Below are positions 23,986 through 36,725 of a stretch of DNA of 64,000 bases, in pieces (positions within the stretch are counted from its first letter, which is position 1; the number at the start of each line of letters is the position of its first letter). The translations under genes and the position numbers were made by a program. The notes beneath the pieces were generated by a model. That model searched no databases, was not told where the DNA came from, and saw nothing but the letters and a program-made list of their open reading frames with translations. This DNA comes from Xestospongia bergquistia (taxonomy: Eukaryota; Porifera; Demospongiae; Haplosclerida; Petrosiidae), in contig OZ014416.1 of assembly GCA_963965975.1 (NCBI GenBank), forward strand, positions 7,192,001 through 7,256,000, written 5' to 3'.

Positions 23986-24198
23986 TCAGAGGAGTATGGG
24001 TGTGGTCTTGTAGGGAAGGGGTAGGAGATAAGGAGAGTAAAGGTGATGAGGAAAGAGAGGAAGAATGTGAGCATGAAGGTGATTCAAATAGAGAGGGTGA
24101 AGGAGTAGAATAAATGTTGTAGGAATTGATTGGAAAAAGGAGTCCTCTAGAACTTGATCAGCATTGATCCTTTTAGCAGATTGAAATATTAACATTTT
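23986..24198 (-). CDS. Last exon of a CDK4/6-like kinase gene
   Basis: Acceptor tttatag in phase 0, then KMLIFQSAKRINADQVLEDS, the end of the kinase C-lobe (family pattern L-x-F-x-P-x-K-R-I-[ST]-A with P changed to S). It joins in frame to exon 26200-26335 (…DAQDLLS|KML). After SFFQSIPT comes a low-complexity leucine/proline/histidine tail to the stop at 23986. The tail may come from repeat DNA, as its plus strand is a purine-rich minisatellite-like run. Confidence 0.6.
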   Translation of the reverse strand, partial: KMLIFQSAKRINADQVLEDSFFQSIPTTFILLLHPLYLNHLHAHILPLFPHHLYSPYLLPLPYKTTPILL

Positions 24199-25680
24199 CT
24201 ATAAAAGAGAGTAAAATAAATAAGTCACATTAAATACTACAAAATCATTAAACAACATTTTATGATTCAACTAATATTATGTGGACATGTAGTTACTGTT
24301 TATAGATAACAGAATGAGTTTAAAAACCATTTTTATACCTCAGACACAATAATTATTATATTTCATGTATAGTTCTAAAGAAAAGAAATACCCGAAGACG
24401 TAGTGCTTTTTGTATTGTCTTGTGATTATATTAATTGACTTCTGTTTTAAACTCAACTAGCTCTAGACAGTAACTATAATAACCAATAATAATATTTACA
24501 AAAGTTATACACAAGGTAGTCTCACATGACTTCACATGTAAATTTGTATGTTAAAAGAGATTAATTCAGATAACTTGTTCTAGAAAAATGTTTAATTGAA
24601 TTGAATTAATTAATTGTTTAATTAACAGAAATGTTTGATTGTTTTCACTGGGTGTACTGCCTCACATTTATTCTGAGGAAAATGAGGACTATTAGTAGTA
24701 TGGGTAAATCTATAATGCTTAGAAAGTGAATAAACAAATGGGATGAATACTGCAGTTCATTATTAGACTGTACTATCTCAGGAATGAGAAGTATTGCAAA
24801 TATACTCTTCAAGTTGGTATTCACATCTTCTGAGGTAGAATAAGTTAACTGAGATAGCTCTATATGTCTAGAGAAATAACCATTGACTTCTACATAATTG
24901 AACTTTGTCATTTTAAAAATATCAATATATACCAGCTTCCTACCTGAGGGTTCTGAGCATTAATACCAACCCTTAATACAAGTAGTAAACCCTTGCATCA
25001 TCTCAAATTCTTACCTCAATCCCGACCACCAAGAAGATTGACATGCCTATATCTCTCTACACATGACTATTCCTTGATGTCCTTTATGCAATTTCTGAAG
25101 TAAAAAATGAGTAGATGGTCAAAAACAATTAATAGCCATGAAGTAGCAGTCCATTTACCACTAACATTTCTTTAGCAAATAATGATAAGAAACAGCTAAG
25201 GTTTGAAATTATACAGAAGGGTATGTTTCTCTGGCCATCATTCATGACAATACTTCACTAGAGTCTTACTTGTCTCATCTACCAGTTATGGTTTATAAAT
25301 CTCATCTAAACATTGTAGTAGTTGTTAGATTTGATATATACACACACACACATGTACATGTACATACAGATATATTCATACAACATATACAAGAACTACT
25401 AACACACATACAAACTTTACTAAATGATAAACAAAAGAATATAGTAATAGAAAAAATAATATTATGAAAACAAAAAAGATAATATATTTGTTTTAATATG
25501 AAAAAACTCTATATATTATATAATAAATATACTTTAATATACTGTGTTGTTTACATGTACATAATACACATAATATAAGACTAATATAAGTAGGTGGAGC
25601 TTCATTGACTGAGGGGGAGTAGCAATACATATGACCTGATGTTTAGCTATTTACAAGCAATAGATCAAAGTGAATGGTTT

Positions 25681-25947
25681 TTAAAAGGGGTGTGGCTTGA
25701 TTAGAGAATGTTTTGATTCAGAATCTTGACAGCATTCAGTTGAGACACTCAGAGGAGTGTGGGTGTGGTCTTGTAGGGAAGGGGTTGAAGTTAAAGGAGT
25801 GAAGGTGATAGGGAAAGAGAGGGAGATGGTTAGCCTGAAGGTGATTGGGATGGTGAGGGAGAGGGTGTATGACAGTAAATATTGTAGGAATTGATTGGAC
25901 AAAGCTAGGAATCCTCTAGACCTTAATCAGCATTGACACTTTTAGTA
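25681..25947 (-). pseudogene. Decayed duplicate of the kinase last exon
   Basis: Matches exon 23986-24198 along its length. The acceptor AG has become AT (tttatat), the frame meets TAA where the intact copy reads DQVLE, and the tail is shifted. It lies between exon 26200-26335 and the intact last exon, so splicing must skip it. Confidence 0.75.
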
Positions 25948-26199
25948 CAATGAAATATTAGCATTTTATATAAAAGAGAGTAAAATAAGTAAGTCACACT
26001 AAATACTACAAAATTGTTAAGCAAGATATATTTTATGGTTCAACTAATATTATGTGGACATGTAGTTAGATAACAAAATGAGTTTAAAACTATTATAAAA
26101 ATCTATTATTATATCTCAGACACATTAATTGGATATTAATATAAAAATACATGTACATAATTACTAAATAATAGATTGTACATGTACATGTATACTTAC

Positions 26200-26335
26200 T
26201 GATAATAGGTCTTGAGCATCTTGACTCATTCTAGGTAAAATATCTATCCATGATCTTGAAGGAACAACGTTGAAATGTTTGTGTGAAATTAGTGTCTCTG
26301 GTGGCCAGTCTTTAAATGAAGGAGTACCTATTGTA
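26200..26335 (-). CDS. CDK4/6-like kinase exon, C-lobe
   Basis: Acceptor tctctctctag, 136 bases, ends phase 0 before gtaagt. Encodes TIGTPSFKDWPPE, then SRSWIDILPRMSQDAQDLLS, which corresponds to the C-lobe of CDK4/CDK6 between the substrate region and the last helices (G-T/L-P-x-x-x-D-W-P; D-x-x-G/A-x-D-L-L). Splices to 23986-24198. The exons for the HRD catalytic loop, DFG and activation segment, expected between 26336 and 26872, are not present. Confidence 0.65.
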
Positions 26336-26872
26336 CTAGAGAGAGAGAGACCAAGTAAGTTATTAAACAGGAATAAACTCTTACTAATAAATGTGTATAT
26401 TACTTTGCTAGAATAAAATACGACAAATGATTTATCAAATAATGTTTAATATATTAATAATTTGTCAATCTGATAATATTCTCATAAAAATTTAGCTAAT
26501 GTGATTTTATTTAAAAATTATCAACTCCAATAGAATATCATACAACAACAGTTCATATAACACTGTCATTTCCTATAACTTAGTATGTTAAATCCTTCTC
26601 TCTAAAGTCTGATACAACTAGCTTTACTTTTTATAAACTATATCATACTTGTTACTAAGTCTTCTTTAAAAGAATGGATACTTTAGTTATAATTACATAA
26701 TCCACCAAAAGAAGTAACAGTAAAAAGTTACATACATTGCAAATAACATTACATGTACATGTAGTCTCAAAGCTAAAAGGAGAGGTAACATTTGGACAAA
26801 CTCACATTCAAAGCAACTATGAATGTTATTATAATAGAAGATCATATGACTTCCTGTTATGAATGCACTTAC

Positions 26873-26961
26873 TTTAATTGTTTGTTCATCTAGTCCTCTA
26901 GGTAATGAGTGTCTAATAGAGCTATCTAAGTCTTGATCCATATATTCAAATACTAAATGTA
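26873..26961 (-). CDS. CDK4/6-like kinase exon, hinge region
   Basis: 89 bases, donor gtaagtg. Encodes HLVFEYMDQDL and RGLDEQTIK, very close to the CDK4/6 hinge and helix D (L-V-F-E-H-V-D-Q-D-L … E-T-I-K). Upstream on the same strand, up to 27058, the frame reads RPRCIIDLYHV, which may be the preceding β4 segment (family V-x-L-x-D/E-V), possibly separated by a very short intron. No N-lobe with the glycine loop or catalytic lysine is visible. With the core also missing, this locus cannot encode an active kinase as it stands. Confidence 0.6.
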
Positions 26962-27344
26962 CTATGAGCAGCAGACACAGCATATCTAATATTAGAAGTA
27001 AAATGAAGCAATCTGATTGGTCAACATGATACAAGTCAATGATACACCTTGGTCTCATTAGCTATGTGTTAATATACCTCTGATCTACTGACATCAGTGT
27101 ATAAATCATATATCTACCTCAATCTCAGTATATAATATATACATATACTACTAGAATATGTGAACATGATAATATAACAGTATATGTGTGTTTACTATTT
27201 AGAATATTCTATAACAATAATATATATATCAATGAAATCAAAGGACATGATGTATGTAACTTTAACAATGAAACACAAATCATCAGTTACTTTAAAGACA
27301 AAGTTATTATAACTTGTAGAGATTATTGTAAACATGTAATAAAA

Positions 27345-27774
27345 TGTGACCAGATATGCAAAAAAGGGACCACTTGAGTCATTTCTGTCATTTTCACATT
27401 TTCATACCATTTTAAAGTATAGATAATGCTGAATTGTTTGATACCTTGGATAAATGTATGTATTGCTAAAGAAACAAGATATAAATGGAAATACAGTGGC
27501 TGCTACCAAAAATAAGATTCATTTTGAGAAAAGTCGAATTTAATTATCCACCCCCGCATACCGTACACTAATATATGAGAACGCGAATGCTTCTCCGTGC
27601 TAATCTAGAAAGAACTTTGGCTTTATAGACACTTCAAATAATTGTCAGGTACTATTGTCTTTGTTTTTCGGTTGAACTCAAATTCCCCAAAATATTGAAA
27701 TCATCACTTTTTCTGTCCATACTGAGATTTTTTTATTTGACAGAAGTGGTCCCTTTTTGCAAATTAGGTCACAA
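27345..27774. mobile_element. MITE, about 430 bases, with 30-base inverted ends
   Basis: Left end tgtgaccagatatgcaaaaa continuing to gggaccactt; the right end is its inverted copy (aagtggtccc … ggtcaca). The interior has a GC-richer patch (ccacccccgcataccg) unlike the surroundings and no ORF. A target duplication is not clear. Family unassigned. Confidence 0.7.
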
Positions 27775-28341
27775 ATATAGAAATTGTTATTATCAAGACA
27801 TCATAGACTCCAGAGTTTATGTCACATATTAATTTCACAATATATTGTAACATTTGTTACAATAGAACATCCAGGTCAATTTGCAATTACTCTAATCAAC
27901 TGATTGAGGAATGCAATTAGTACTAATTGAAATAGGGGCATGGTTAAACAGAAACCACATGGAACACAACCAAACATAATATTAAAATTAATACTAGAGC
28001 AATCATAGTGAGAGAGAACAAGACATGTACACATGATAAGTTACTATCATATTAAGTTTATTATATCATTAAAGGTCATGTCTAGAGTACCAGTAACAGA
28101 TGTTATACTTTAATGGAAAATTAATACTATACTCTAGATACTAATATTTAAATATTTGAACAAAAATAAATTTGGTAGATAAGATTCAGTTATATTTGAT
28201 TTAAACCCAAAAACTACCAGCTCTATTCATTGTGTATTAAACTGATCCACACTATTTAAACTATTAATATTAACTATAGACAGCAAAATATGAAATATTG
28301 ACTACCTAAGTTATATAGCTGTGTTAACATAGTTCAATTAC

Positions 28342-28504
28342 CTCAATCAATTTCACTCTAACTTCCTTGCCTTTGACTTGACATATATAATCATATGGTT
28401 CTCGTAATATCTATTAACAATACACAATAACACATAACAAAGAACTATATTAATAAACATACTCGTTCATAGTCATCTGCTTTCCTTATTGGACCTACAG
28501 CCAT
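28342..28504 (-). CDS. Geranylgeranyl diphosphate synthase-like, first two exons
   Basis: Exon 28463-28504 starts MAVGPIRKADDYER and ends before gtatgt. Exon 28342-28410 (acceptor ttgttaatag) encodes ILREPYDYICQVKGKEVRVK and three more residues before gtaatt. Both junctions are phase 0. This closely matches the N-terminus of animal GGPS1 (I-L-x-E-P-Y-x-Y-x-x-Q-x-x-G-K-x-V-R-x-K-L). GGPS1 condenses isoprenyl diphosphates to make geranylgeranyl diphosphate. No exon with the aspartate-rich DDxxD motif follows before the kinase exons, so this is an incomplete gene unless its remaining exons lie far away. Confidence 0.65.
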
Positions 28505-29310
28505 ATTCCACGTGTACTACAACGCCAACTAAAATAATGAGCTCCGCCTTTTAATTATCTTTATGAGCCCCACCTCTCAAATACAAACTTACCAGATCGA
28601 TCTATTCTCTCCATGACGTTTTCAAGATGAGTGATATCTACTTGAAGTGAAAGTAAGTAAAGTTATTAACTGCTGTTGTCAAATTATCTAGTTTAGTCCC
28701 TTGTTATGTAATATTACATATAATATATTAAATTAAAGTAAAGTAAGTCACATTATCAAAAGTATATGTATATCTATTTACATATCACAATAAAACATAA
28801 CTTTTAGGATATTAATAGTTATTTTGTTATTAATGTTGGTAAAATCAGTTGTATTGACTTTAAACGTCATTTACACTTTTTAAGTTACACATATTCATAA
28901 TTCATATTATATATTAACATATTAACATTCAAACATACAATTACACTATTATAATTTATATAGTTGCTTTGGTCACTAAACCATACATGACACAGAGATA
29001 AACGTTTACTGTAAAGCTACATTTCAGACTATATCTGACATAATAGAGATTATATTGTTCTCATTACATTGCATAGGATAGAATAGAATACCCATGTGTG
29101 TATTGGACTAGTGGTAGACTCCTTATTGCATGTATAGTAAAAGCCAAATGAGTGATCTGATATGAATGAACATATATAACTGGTAACTGTCCTGTCCAAT
29201 GTGTCATACATTGAGTAATACAGTGTATAAGTGAATATAGACACTACCTCATATACTCAGTACCATCTCAAGAAACTGTAAGAAGCTAATATAACCTAAT
29301 AACTTGAATT
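28505..29310. other. Region upstream of the GGPS-like exons
   Basis: No gene recognised. On the minus strand a possible 5' exon ends at a gtaagt at about 28590 and contains ATGGAGAGAATAGATCGATC, but joining it to the GGPS-like exon does not keep the frame. GC-richer words near 28,530-28,580 may be promoter-like. Confidence 0.35.
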
Positions 29311-32300
29311 CTATCTCTACTGATTTGCCAATAAGAACTGTACTTGTACATTTAGTTTCCATGGCAACCAAGACACAAATGTAACTAGTTTTTTATTTTA
29401 TTTAAAATATACATGTATATATCTATTACATGTGTATATCTTCAGAGTACATTATATGTATGATGATCAGATGATATACATTCTATTGACTTCTTGTAGA
29501 CTCAATTAGAGGAGGAAGGACAATAACTTTGATAAATGACTAGTTGAATATTTATCAGACTAGTTTGAAAAACAAGTCAAAGACCAAGTATTATTTTACT
29601 CTAATCTGGAGAAATGATATAAACATCAATTTGAGAGTTTACATAGTAAGTTGAGATAGATTAATATAATGTACAAGAACACACAAATAGTTGCTAAGAA
29701 TATTATTGTTAAGTTAATGTTGACTATTATGTGTTTACTTAAGTATAGGAGTTAGAGCCTCTTAGATACCATATATAGCATAGGTCAAGTCACTTATTAG
29801 ACATATCAGTGCTACAATGTTAATATTAAGTCCTACTATTCTGTTGTACATGTAGACTACACATACGAGGATTTCTCTTTATACAGTGACTAAACCTGAC
29901 AGATATTTATTGAAAACCAAAAAGTTAGCGAAGATAAAAAACTTCCCTTTTTATTTTTATCGGAAGATGAGAGTAATCATGAGCTGATCTTTCTATCCTT
30001 GTTTCTCTTGCTTCTTATTTAATCAGCTGATACAGAACTTAACCCTGGACTTAAAGCAGGTAACATCATCATAATATATATAACAGATAACATCATGATA
30101 TCAAGTCCTACTATTCTGTTATACATGTAGACTACACACTAAACCTGGTAGAGATTTAATGTAAACAAAGCATTTGAATATAAGAGTGGAATGTAGATGT
30201 TTAATGTTTGATGATATAAGGCTAGCTAAGGATGCACTTTAGAGAGTGCACTTATGTCATAACATTTTTATAGTTGTAAGAATTTTAGTGACAGAGTTAG
30301 CTGTGTAAATCATGAATCAACAAAATCCCTTCTAGTTTAGATCACTTACATATAGGAGCAAGTGGTCCATGAAAAGGTGGACTTCAATATTAAAATAAAA
30401 ACCTGAAATATATCAACTTCACAGTTATCATAATCTATCCCTATTAGTCTCTAATTGTGTCATATTTGAAAAGTGTTGATTATAAGTTAACATAACAATA
30501 CACTTTATTATAATATAACAACTATGATTAATAGAGAAGAAGATGTTGTCACATACTTTATTACTTATTTACTTATCTTCATCTGGAGTACTTGCTTTCA
30601 AATAATAAAACTGATAGACAGAATCAGAGCAAGTAACATAACCTTTGTCCACATAAAGTTATAGGTGAGGATTAACAATAGTACATGTATCATAAAAGTG
30701 ACAAAGACAAGGTTATTCTATTGTATCATTACAGAAGTCATAATGATAGTGATAAGACTGTTAGAATAGCAACAACACTTAATTGTAAGATAGTAACTTG
30801 TAAGTATTGATAATTGGTAATATTAATGGATGATATATACAAACTCGCATGAACATGACTTGTAAGAAACTATGCTGTTAGTGCCAAGTTTAAAAAGACT
30901 ATAACTAATTGTACAACTTATAGACACATTACATATAGTCAATACACTCATCTTATTATAAATCAATAACATATTCTAGTGCATCTTCATGTTGTGTGGT
31001 CAAGTGAAACTTTTAATTTTTAGTTATGAATTTATTATTGTTTTGCGTCAATTAGGTACTAGATTCCACTTTGCACCCAACTGAGAGAATTGGATTTTTT
31101 GCTATTAATTTAGATGAGTTATTTTTAAATTCATAGCAATAAAATTAAAATCACTTTTTTGGTCTCAAAGCATGTTCTAAATTCAACCAGGACCACACTC
31201 ATAACTATAGGATGAATCATATGTATACTGAGACATGTCATTGACTTTTTATCAAACTTAGCATCACATCATAATATACTGACAAATTCTAGAATGACGA
31301 GTGTCAGTTTGTCATATGTCTATAGCTAAGTAATCATACATTGATCTATAATTAGAAGTATTGACTTAACAACTAAACTAGATGATTACTATATATATAT
31401 ATATATATCTATCCCTAATTGATGACTATAACAGACTATATAAACTAAGACCATGCACTGTTATAAATTTAGATATTCTTATAGTAATGCTTTACTATGA
31501 ATTATCTTACAGTAATTGTTTGTGTTGTTATGTATCAAGATCATAAATAATAAATCTCTCTTTTCTTTTCTAATCCTCTTAGATACCAAATATAATATTA
31601 GTCAATTCACATATTAAACATATCAGTGCTACAATGTTAATATTGTGTCCTACTATTCTGTTGTACATGTTGGCTACATAGTAGAGGATTTCTCTTCATT
31701 CAGTGACTAAACCTTACAGAGATTTAATGAAAAAAAAGTAAGTTATAAAACTTGTAGACTGTATTTACATATTAGCAAACAGAACCACCTTACTACAAAT
31801 CAATGGTACATCCCAATTGTGTGGCCTTTATCACACAAAGTGAAAAATTTAATCTTATACTTTAAAAAATCAATTGTTTTAGTGCCAAATGGGTGCTAGA
31901 TTCCCCCAGAGACAATTTTATTTCACATGAGTTCTTGGTAAATTCATAGTAACGAAATTAAAGTCACTTTGGTATAAGTAGGTTCTAAATTCAACCAGGA
32001 CCACACTCATAGCTATAGGATAAATCATGTGCACTGAGACATGTCATTGTTTTTCTATTAAAATAATAATAATAATAATAATCTATCTCTACTGATTTGC
32101 CAATAAGAACTGTACTTGTACATTTAGTTTCCATGGAAACCAAGGCACAAATGTAACTAGTTTTTTTTCATTTAAAATATACATGTATCTATCTATTACA
32201 TGTGTATATCTTCAGTGTACATTATATGTATGATGATCAGATGATATACATTCTATTGACTTCTTGTAGACTCAATTAGGGGAGGAAGGCCAATAACTTT

Positions 32301-34885
32301 GATAAATCACTAGTTGAATATCTATCAGACTAGTTTGAAAAACAAGTCAAAGACCAAGTATTATTTTACTCTGATCTGGAGAAATAATATAAAACATCAA
32401 TTTGAGAGTTACATAGTAATTTTACATAGATTAATATAATGTACAAGAACACACAGATAGTTACTAATAATATTATGGTTAAGTTAATATTGACTATTAT
32501 GTGTTTATTTAAGTATAGGAGTTAGAGCCTCTTAGATACCATATATAGCATAGGTCAAGTCACTTATTAGACATATCAGTACTACAATGTTATTATTGAG
32601 TCCTACTAATCTGTTGTACTTGTAGACTATACAGATGAGAATTTCTCTTCATTCAGTGACTAAACCTGACAGATATTTATTGAAAACCAAAAAGTTAGCA
32701 AAGATAAAAAACTTCCCTTTTTATTTTTATCAGAAGATGAGGGTAGTGATAAGATGATCTTTCTATTCTTGTTTCTCTTGCTTCTTATCTAATCAGCTGA
32801 TACAGAACTTAACCCTGGACTTAAAACAGGTAACATCATCATAATATAACTGGTAACATCATGATATCAAGTCCTACTATTCTGTTGTACATTTACACTA
32901 CACAGTGACTAAACCTGGTAGAGATTTAATGTAAACAAAACATTTAACTATAAGAGTGGAATGTGGATGTTTAATATCTGATGCTATAAGGCTAGCTAAG
33001 GATGCACTATAGACAGTGCACTTATGTCATAACATTTTTATAGTTGTAAGAATTTTAGTGAGAGATTTAGCTGTTTAAATCATGAATCAGCAAAATGCCT
33101 TCTAGTTTAGATCACTTACACATAGGAGCAAGTGGTCCATAAAAAGGTGGACTTCAATATTACAATAAAAACCTGAAACATATCTACTTCACAGTTATCA
33201 TAATCTATCTCCATTAGTGTAATTGTGTCACATTTGAAAAGTGTTGATTAGGCTAACATAACAATACACTTTGTTATAATATAACAACTATGATTAATAG
33301 AGAAGAAGATGTTGTCACATTCTTTATTACTTGTTTACTTATCTTCATTTGGAGTACTTGCTTTCATTACAATTACAAAGCAGTATTTTATAGAAAATAA
33401 GTGAAATGATACTATAACTTCAGAGTAAAACTGATAGACAGAATCAGAGAAAGTAATATAAACTTTGTCCACATAAAGTTATAGGTGAGGATTAACAATA
33501 GTACATGTATCATAAAAGTGACAAAGACAATGTTATTCCATTGTATCATTATAGATGTCATAAAGGTAGTGATAAGACTGTTAGAAAAGCAATAACACTT
33601 AATTATAAGATTTAATAACTTGTAACTATAGATAGTTGCTATTGTTAATGGAATGCATGTACAAACTAACACAAACATGACTTGTAAGAAACTATGCTAT
33701 GAGTGCCAAGTTAAACAAGACTATAACTAATTGTACTACTTATAGACCACATTACATATAGTCAATAGACTCATCTTATTATAAATCAATGACATATTCC
33801 AGTGCATCTTCATGTTGTGTGGTCAAGTGAAACTTCTAATTTTTAGTTATGAATTTATTATTGTTTTGTGTCAATTAGGTACTAGATTCCACTTTGCACC
33901 CAACTGAGAGAATTGGATTTTTTGCTATTAATTTAGATGAGTTATTTTTAAATTCATAGCAATAAAATTAAAATCACTTTTTTGGTCTCGATGTGTGTTC
34001 TAAATTCAAACAGGACCACACTCATAACTATAAGATGAATCATGTGTATACTGAGACATGTCATTGACTTTTTATCAAACTTAGCATCACATCATAATAT
34101 ACTGACAAATTCTAGAATGACGAGTGTCAGTTTGTCATATGTCTATAGCTAAGTAATCATACATTGATCTATAATTAGAAATATTGACTTAACAACTAAA
34201 CTTGATGATTACTATATATATATATATATATCTATCCCTAATTGATGACTATAACAGACTATATAAACTAAGACCATGCACTGTTATAAATTTAGATATT
34301 CTTATAGTAATGCTTTACTATGAATTATCTTACATTAATTGTTTGTGTTGTTATGTATCAAGATCATAAATAATAAATCTCTCTTTTCTTTTCTAATCGT
34401 CTTAGATACCAAATATAATATTAGTCAAGTCACATATTAAACGTATCAGTGCTACAATGTTAATATTGAGTCCTACTATTCTGTTGTACATGTTGGCTAC
34501 ATAGTAGAGGATTTCTCTTCATTCAGTGACTAAACCTTACAGAGATTTAATGAAAAAAAAGTAAGTTATACAACTTGTAGACTGTATTTACATATTAGCA
34601 AACAGAGCCACCTTACTACAAATCAATGGTACATCCCAATTGTGTGGCCTTTATCACACAAAGTGAAAAATTTAATCTTATACTTTAAAAAATCAATTGT
34701 TTTAGTGCCAAATGGGTGCTAGATTCCCCCAGAGACAATTGTATTTTATTTCACATGAGTTCTTGGTAAATTCATAGTAACGAAATTAAAGTCACTTTGG
34801 TATAAGTAGGTTCTAAATTCAACCAGGACCACACTCATAGCTATAGGATAAATCATGTGCACTGAGACATGTCATTGTTTTTCTA
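29311..34885. repeat. Tandem pair of about 2.8 kb units upstream of gene B
   Basis: Copy 1 runs from about 29311 to 32060 and copy 2 from about 32083 to 34885, separated by a short AAT repeat (32062-32082). Both start ctatctctactgatttgcca and end gtcattgtttttctat. Each also contains (TA)n at 31390-31408 and 34211-34231. The last 2.2 kb of the unit is the sequence also found at 1-2,240 upstream of gene A. Copy 1 and copy 2 are more alike than either is to the gene A copy, so this duplication is younger. No coding exon was seen. Confidence 0.85.
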
Positions 34886-35586
34886 TAAACCTTAGCATCA
34901 CATCAAAATATACTGACAAAACACTAGGGTGATGTGTGTGTGACCTCTGTGTGACTAATTATGTATAGATTTACAATAATAAACACAGCTTACTTAAATA
35001 TTAGTTCTCTCTCTTTCTCTTGTTAGATATAAAGGTTACCAATGATGGCTATAATTAATAGAGACCATGTAGTATTACAAAATTATCGTGGAACTTATTT
35101 TGTTTTACTGAGAAATATCTTTTGTACAGCTATTGTGTGTGTTGTTAAGTATCAAGACAATACATAATAAATCTCTTTCTTCCTTTATTCATCTCATCTC
35201 TCTAATAATAGTAATAATAAGGAAAACAAAAAGCTCAAATAATAAAGTAGTGATCAATAACTACTTTAATAATCCTTTTTTTTCATTTTCCTTTATTAAA
35301 CTTATTTTTTTAAGTTTCAGGAAACACAATAGATAATTTTATGAATATTATCAATTGATGTACCAGATAACACTTCTCTTTCAGTTAATATGTTCTGAAA
35401 TTATGTTGTACCAATTAAAACAGATCCTAAAAATTATTTTTTGGTATCTTTCTATTGTAATCATTATCATTTTTAACGGAAAATTGTGTCAAGTGTTCAA
35501 AGGTATCAATCCTAAACTAGTAGTCTTGATATTATCTTAGGTAACTGAGTTATTATTAAAAATGTTTATAGCATGACATGTGTGCT

Positions 35587-35920
35587 TGTAACACCTCTAT
35601 GGGGATTGGCGAGGGTATTACACCACTTTATAAACAGTCCATTGATAAATGTCATGAATGTATTCACTTGTATTATTATAAAACGAAGTGAGGAAGACCC
35701 GGTATTTTGATATCATTTAAGTCCCACCCATATTACACCATGATATCATGTGATAACAAATTATATACTATAAAAAGAATACTTTTACGAAGACATTGTT
35801 GACAAGGAAGAGTTTGGATCGAACAGTGTCTGTGATCTAATAGACTGTAAGCAAATAAAGTACTATTTGTTATTGTTAACTGTGTTGCTATTTAGACAAA
35901 ACTATAAATTATAATATTAC
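35587..35920 (+). mobile_element. Possible solo LTR relic, copy B
   Basis: Counterpart of 2894-3240: TGTAACACC start, ctataaaaag box and AATAAA in the same order. Shared position in both copies means insertion before the tandem duplication. Right end uncertain. Confidence 0.25.
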
Positions 35921-36027
35921 GTTATACTGATGTACACATATGTATCACCATGTAAGTGCTTCTTTGTGTAGTCAGCCCCTCCTCCCAGTGATAATGAGTG
36001 GTTGGTGCATAAGCATTTTCTTTGCAG

Positions 36028-36143
36028 TAAATGAAATTAGCTATGCTTTTAAATTGTCTACAATGCACAGCAATATGGAAACTCATGATCAATGGGACCT
36101 TCCAAGCAGTGAAACAACTGAAACCTTAGGCCACACACTTTAA
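36028..36143 (+). CDS. Exon-like ORF, unknown, copy B
   Basis: Counterpart of 3355-3470, with the same cattttctttgcag acceptor and the same C-terminus (SSETTETLGHTL then TAA). The two copies differ by only a few bases, far less than the neighbouring upstream sequence. No start codon or partner exon was found. Confidence 0.25.
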
Positions 36144-36300
36144 TGCCAAAATTTAAAGTTTAGTATTTAGGTGGTAGATATCGCAGTCACTAGTTCATTG
36201 ACTGCATGGACCTGACCTAACCCTAGCAGTGGATGCTATATAGTTGCAGCTTCTGTAAGTAAATTGAGCTTACCTTGATAATTTAATTGTGATTGCTATC

Positions 36301-36725
36301 CCCTGTAGATATATACAAACTAAATTTAAAACCATAAGACAATAAAGCGTTTGAGTAAGTTTTAAATATGTCGTTTATTATAAGTCCAGTCTTGTAAGTG
36401 AATAAGAGATCAGTGTATGGTGCTCTGTTACTGTTAGTAACGCCACACTGCGAGAGTGAAGTGGCGTTAGCAAACATTTATAGGCCCAGTAGTCCATATG
36501 CGGCGTAGTATGACAAGTAATCTGTAAATGTCATATTCTGGCTTTTAAATACATACTAACAACGCGCCATACATCAAACTGTCCCACTATAGCTGTACGA
36601 CAGGCTACACATACTTTGTCTCTTGTCGCCTTACGTTTCGATTCTGTATACGTATGGAGAGGATTGTTGATATACATACATACATATGCATATATATATA
36701 TATATATATAAGATTTGTTACTAAC
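36301..36725. other. 425-base insertion specific to copy B
   Basis: Interrupts the alignment with copy A between gattgctatc and ggctcaccat. The interior is GC-richer and contains a perfect 9-base hairpin, taacgccac at 36438-36446 and gtggcgtta at 36461-36469, with a 14-base loop. It ends with a (TA)n run at 36690-36711, as the tail of a short interspersed element might. No convincing A or B box and no clear target duplication. Confidence 0.6.

Larger units (their letters stand above)
23565..26110. repeat. Direct duplication, about 23565-24330 and 25337-26110
   Basis: The two segments align from cacacacacatgtacatgta through the kinase last exon to the region just 5' of its acceptor, about 1.77 kb apart. 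The intervening 24,331-25,336 is not duplicated. It contains only an unrecognised minus-strand ORF (24645-24911, 88 codons, no splice support) and otherwise nothing I can identify. Confidence 0.85.

Noticed and set aside
24645-24911. 88-codon minus-strand ORF between the duplicated kinase exons
   Set aside because: No similarity recognised, no paralogous copy and no convincing splice borders. Left unannotated although it could be an exon of the kinase relic.
26873-28504. GGPS-like and kinase exons as one working fusion gene
   Set aside because: Exon phases do not exclude it, but both parts lack their active-site exons and no joining exon was found, so it is reported as partial genes only.
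36438-36469. tRNA or tRNA-derived element
   Set aside because: One hairpin only. No cloverleaf, and no clear A or B box was found nearby.
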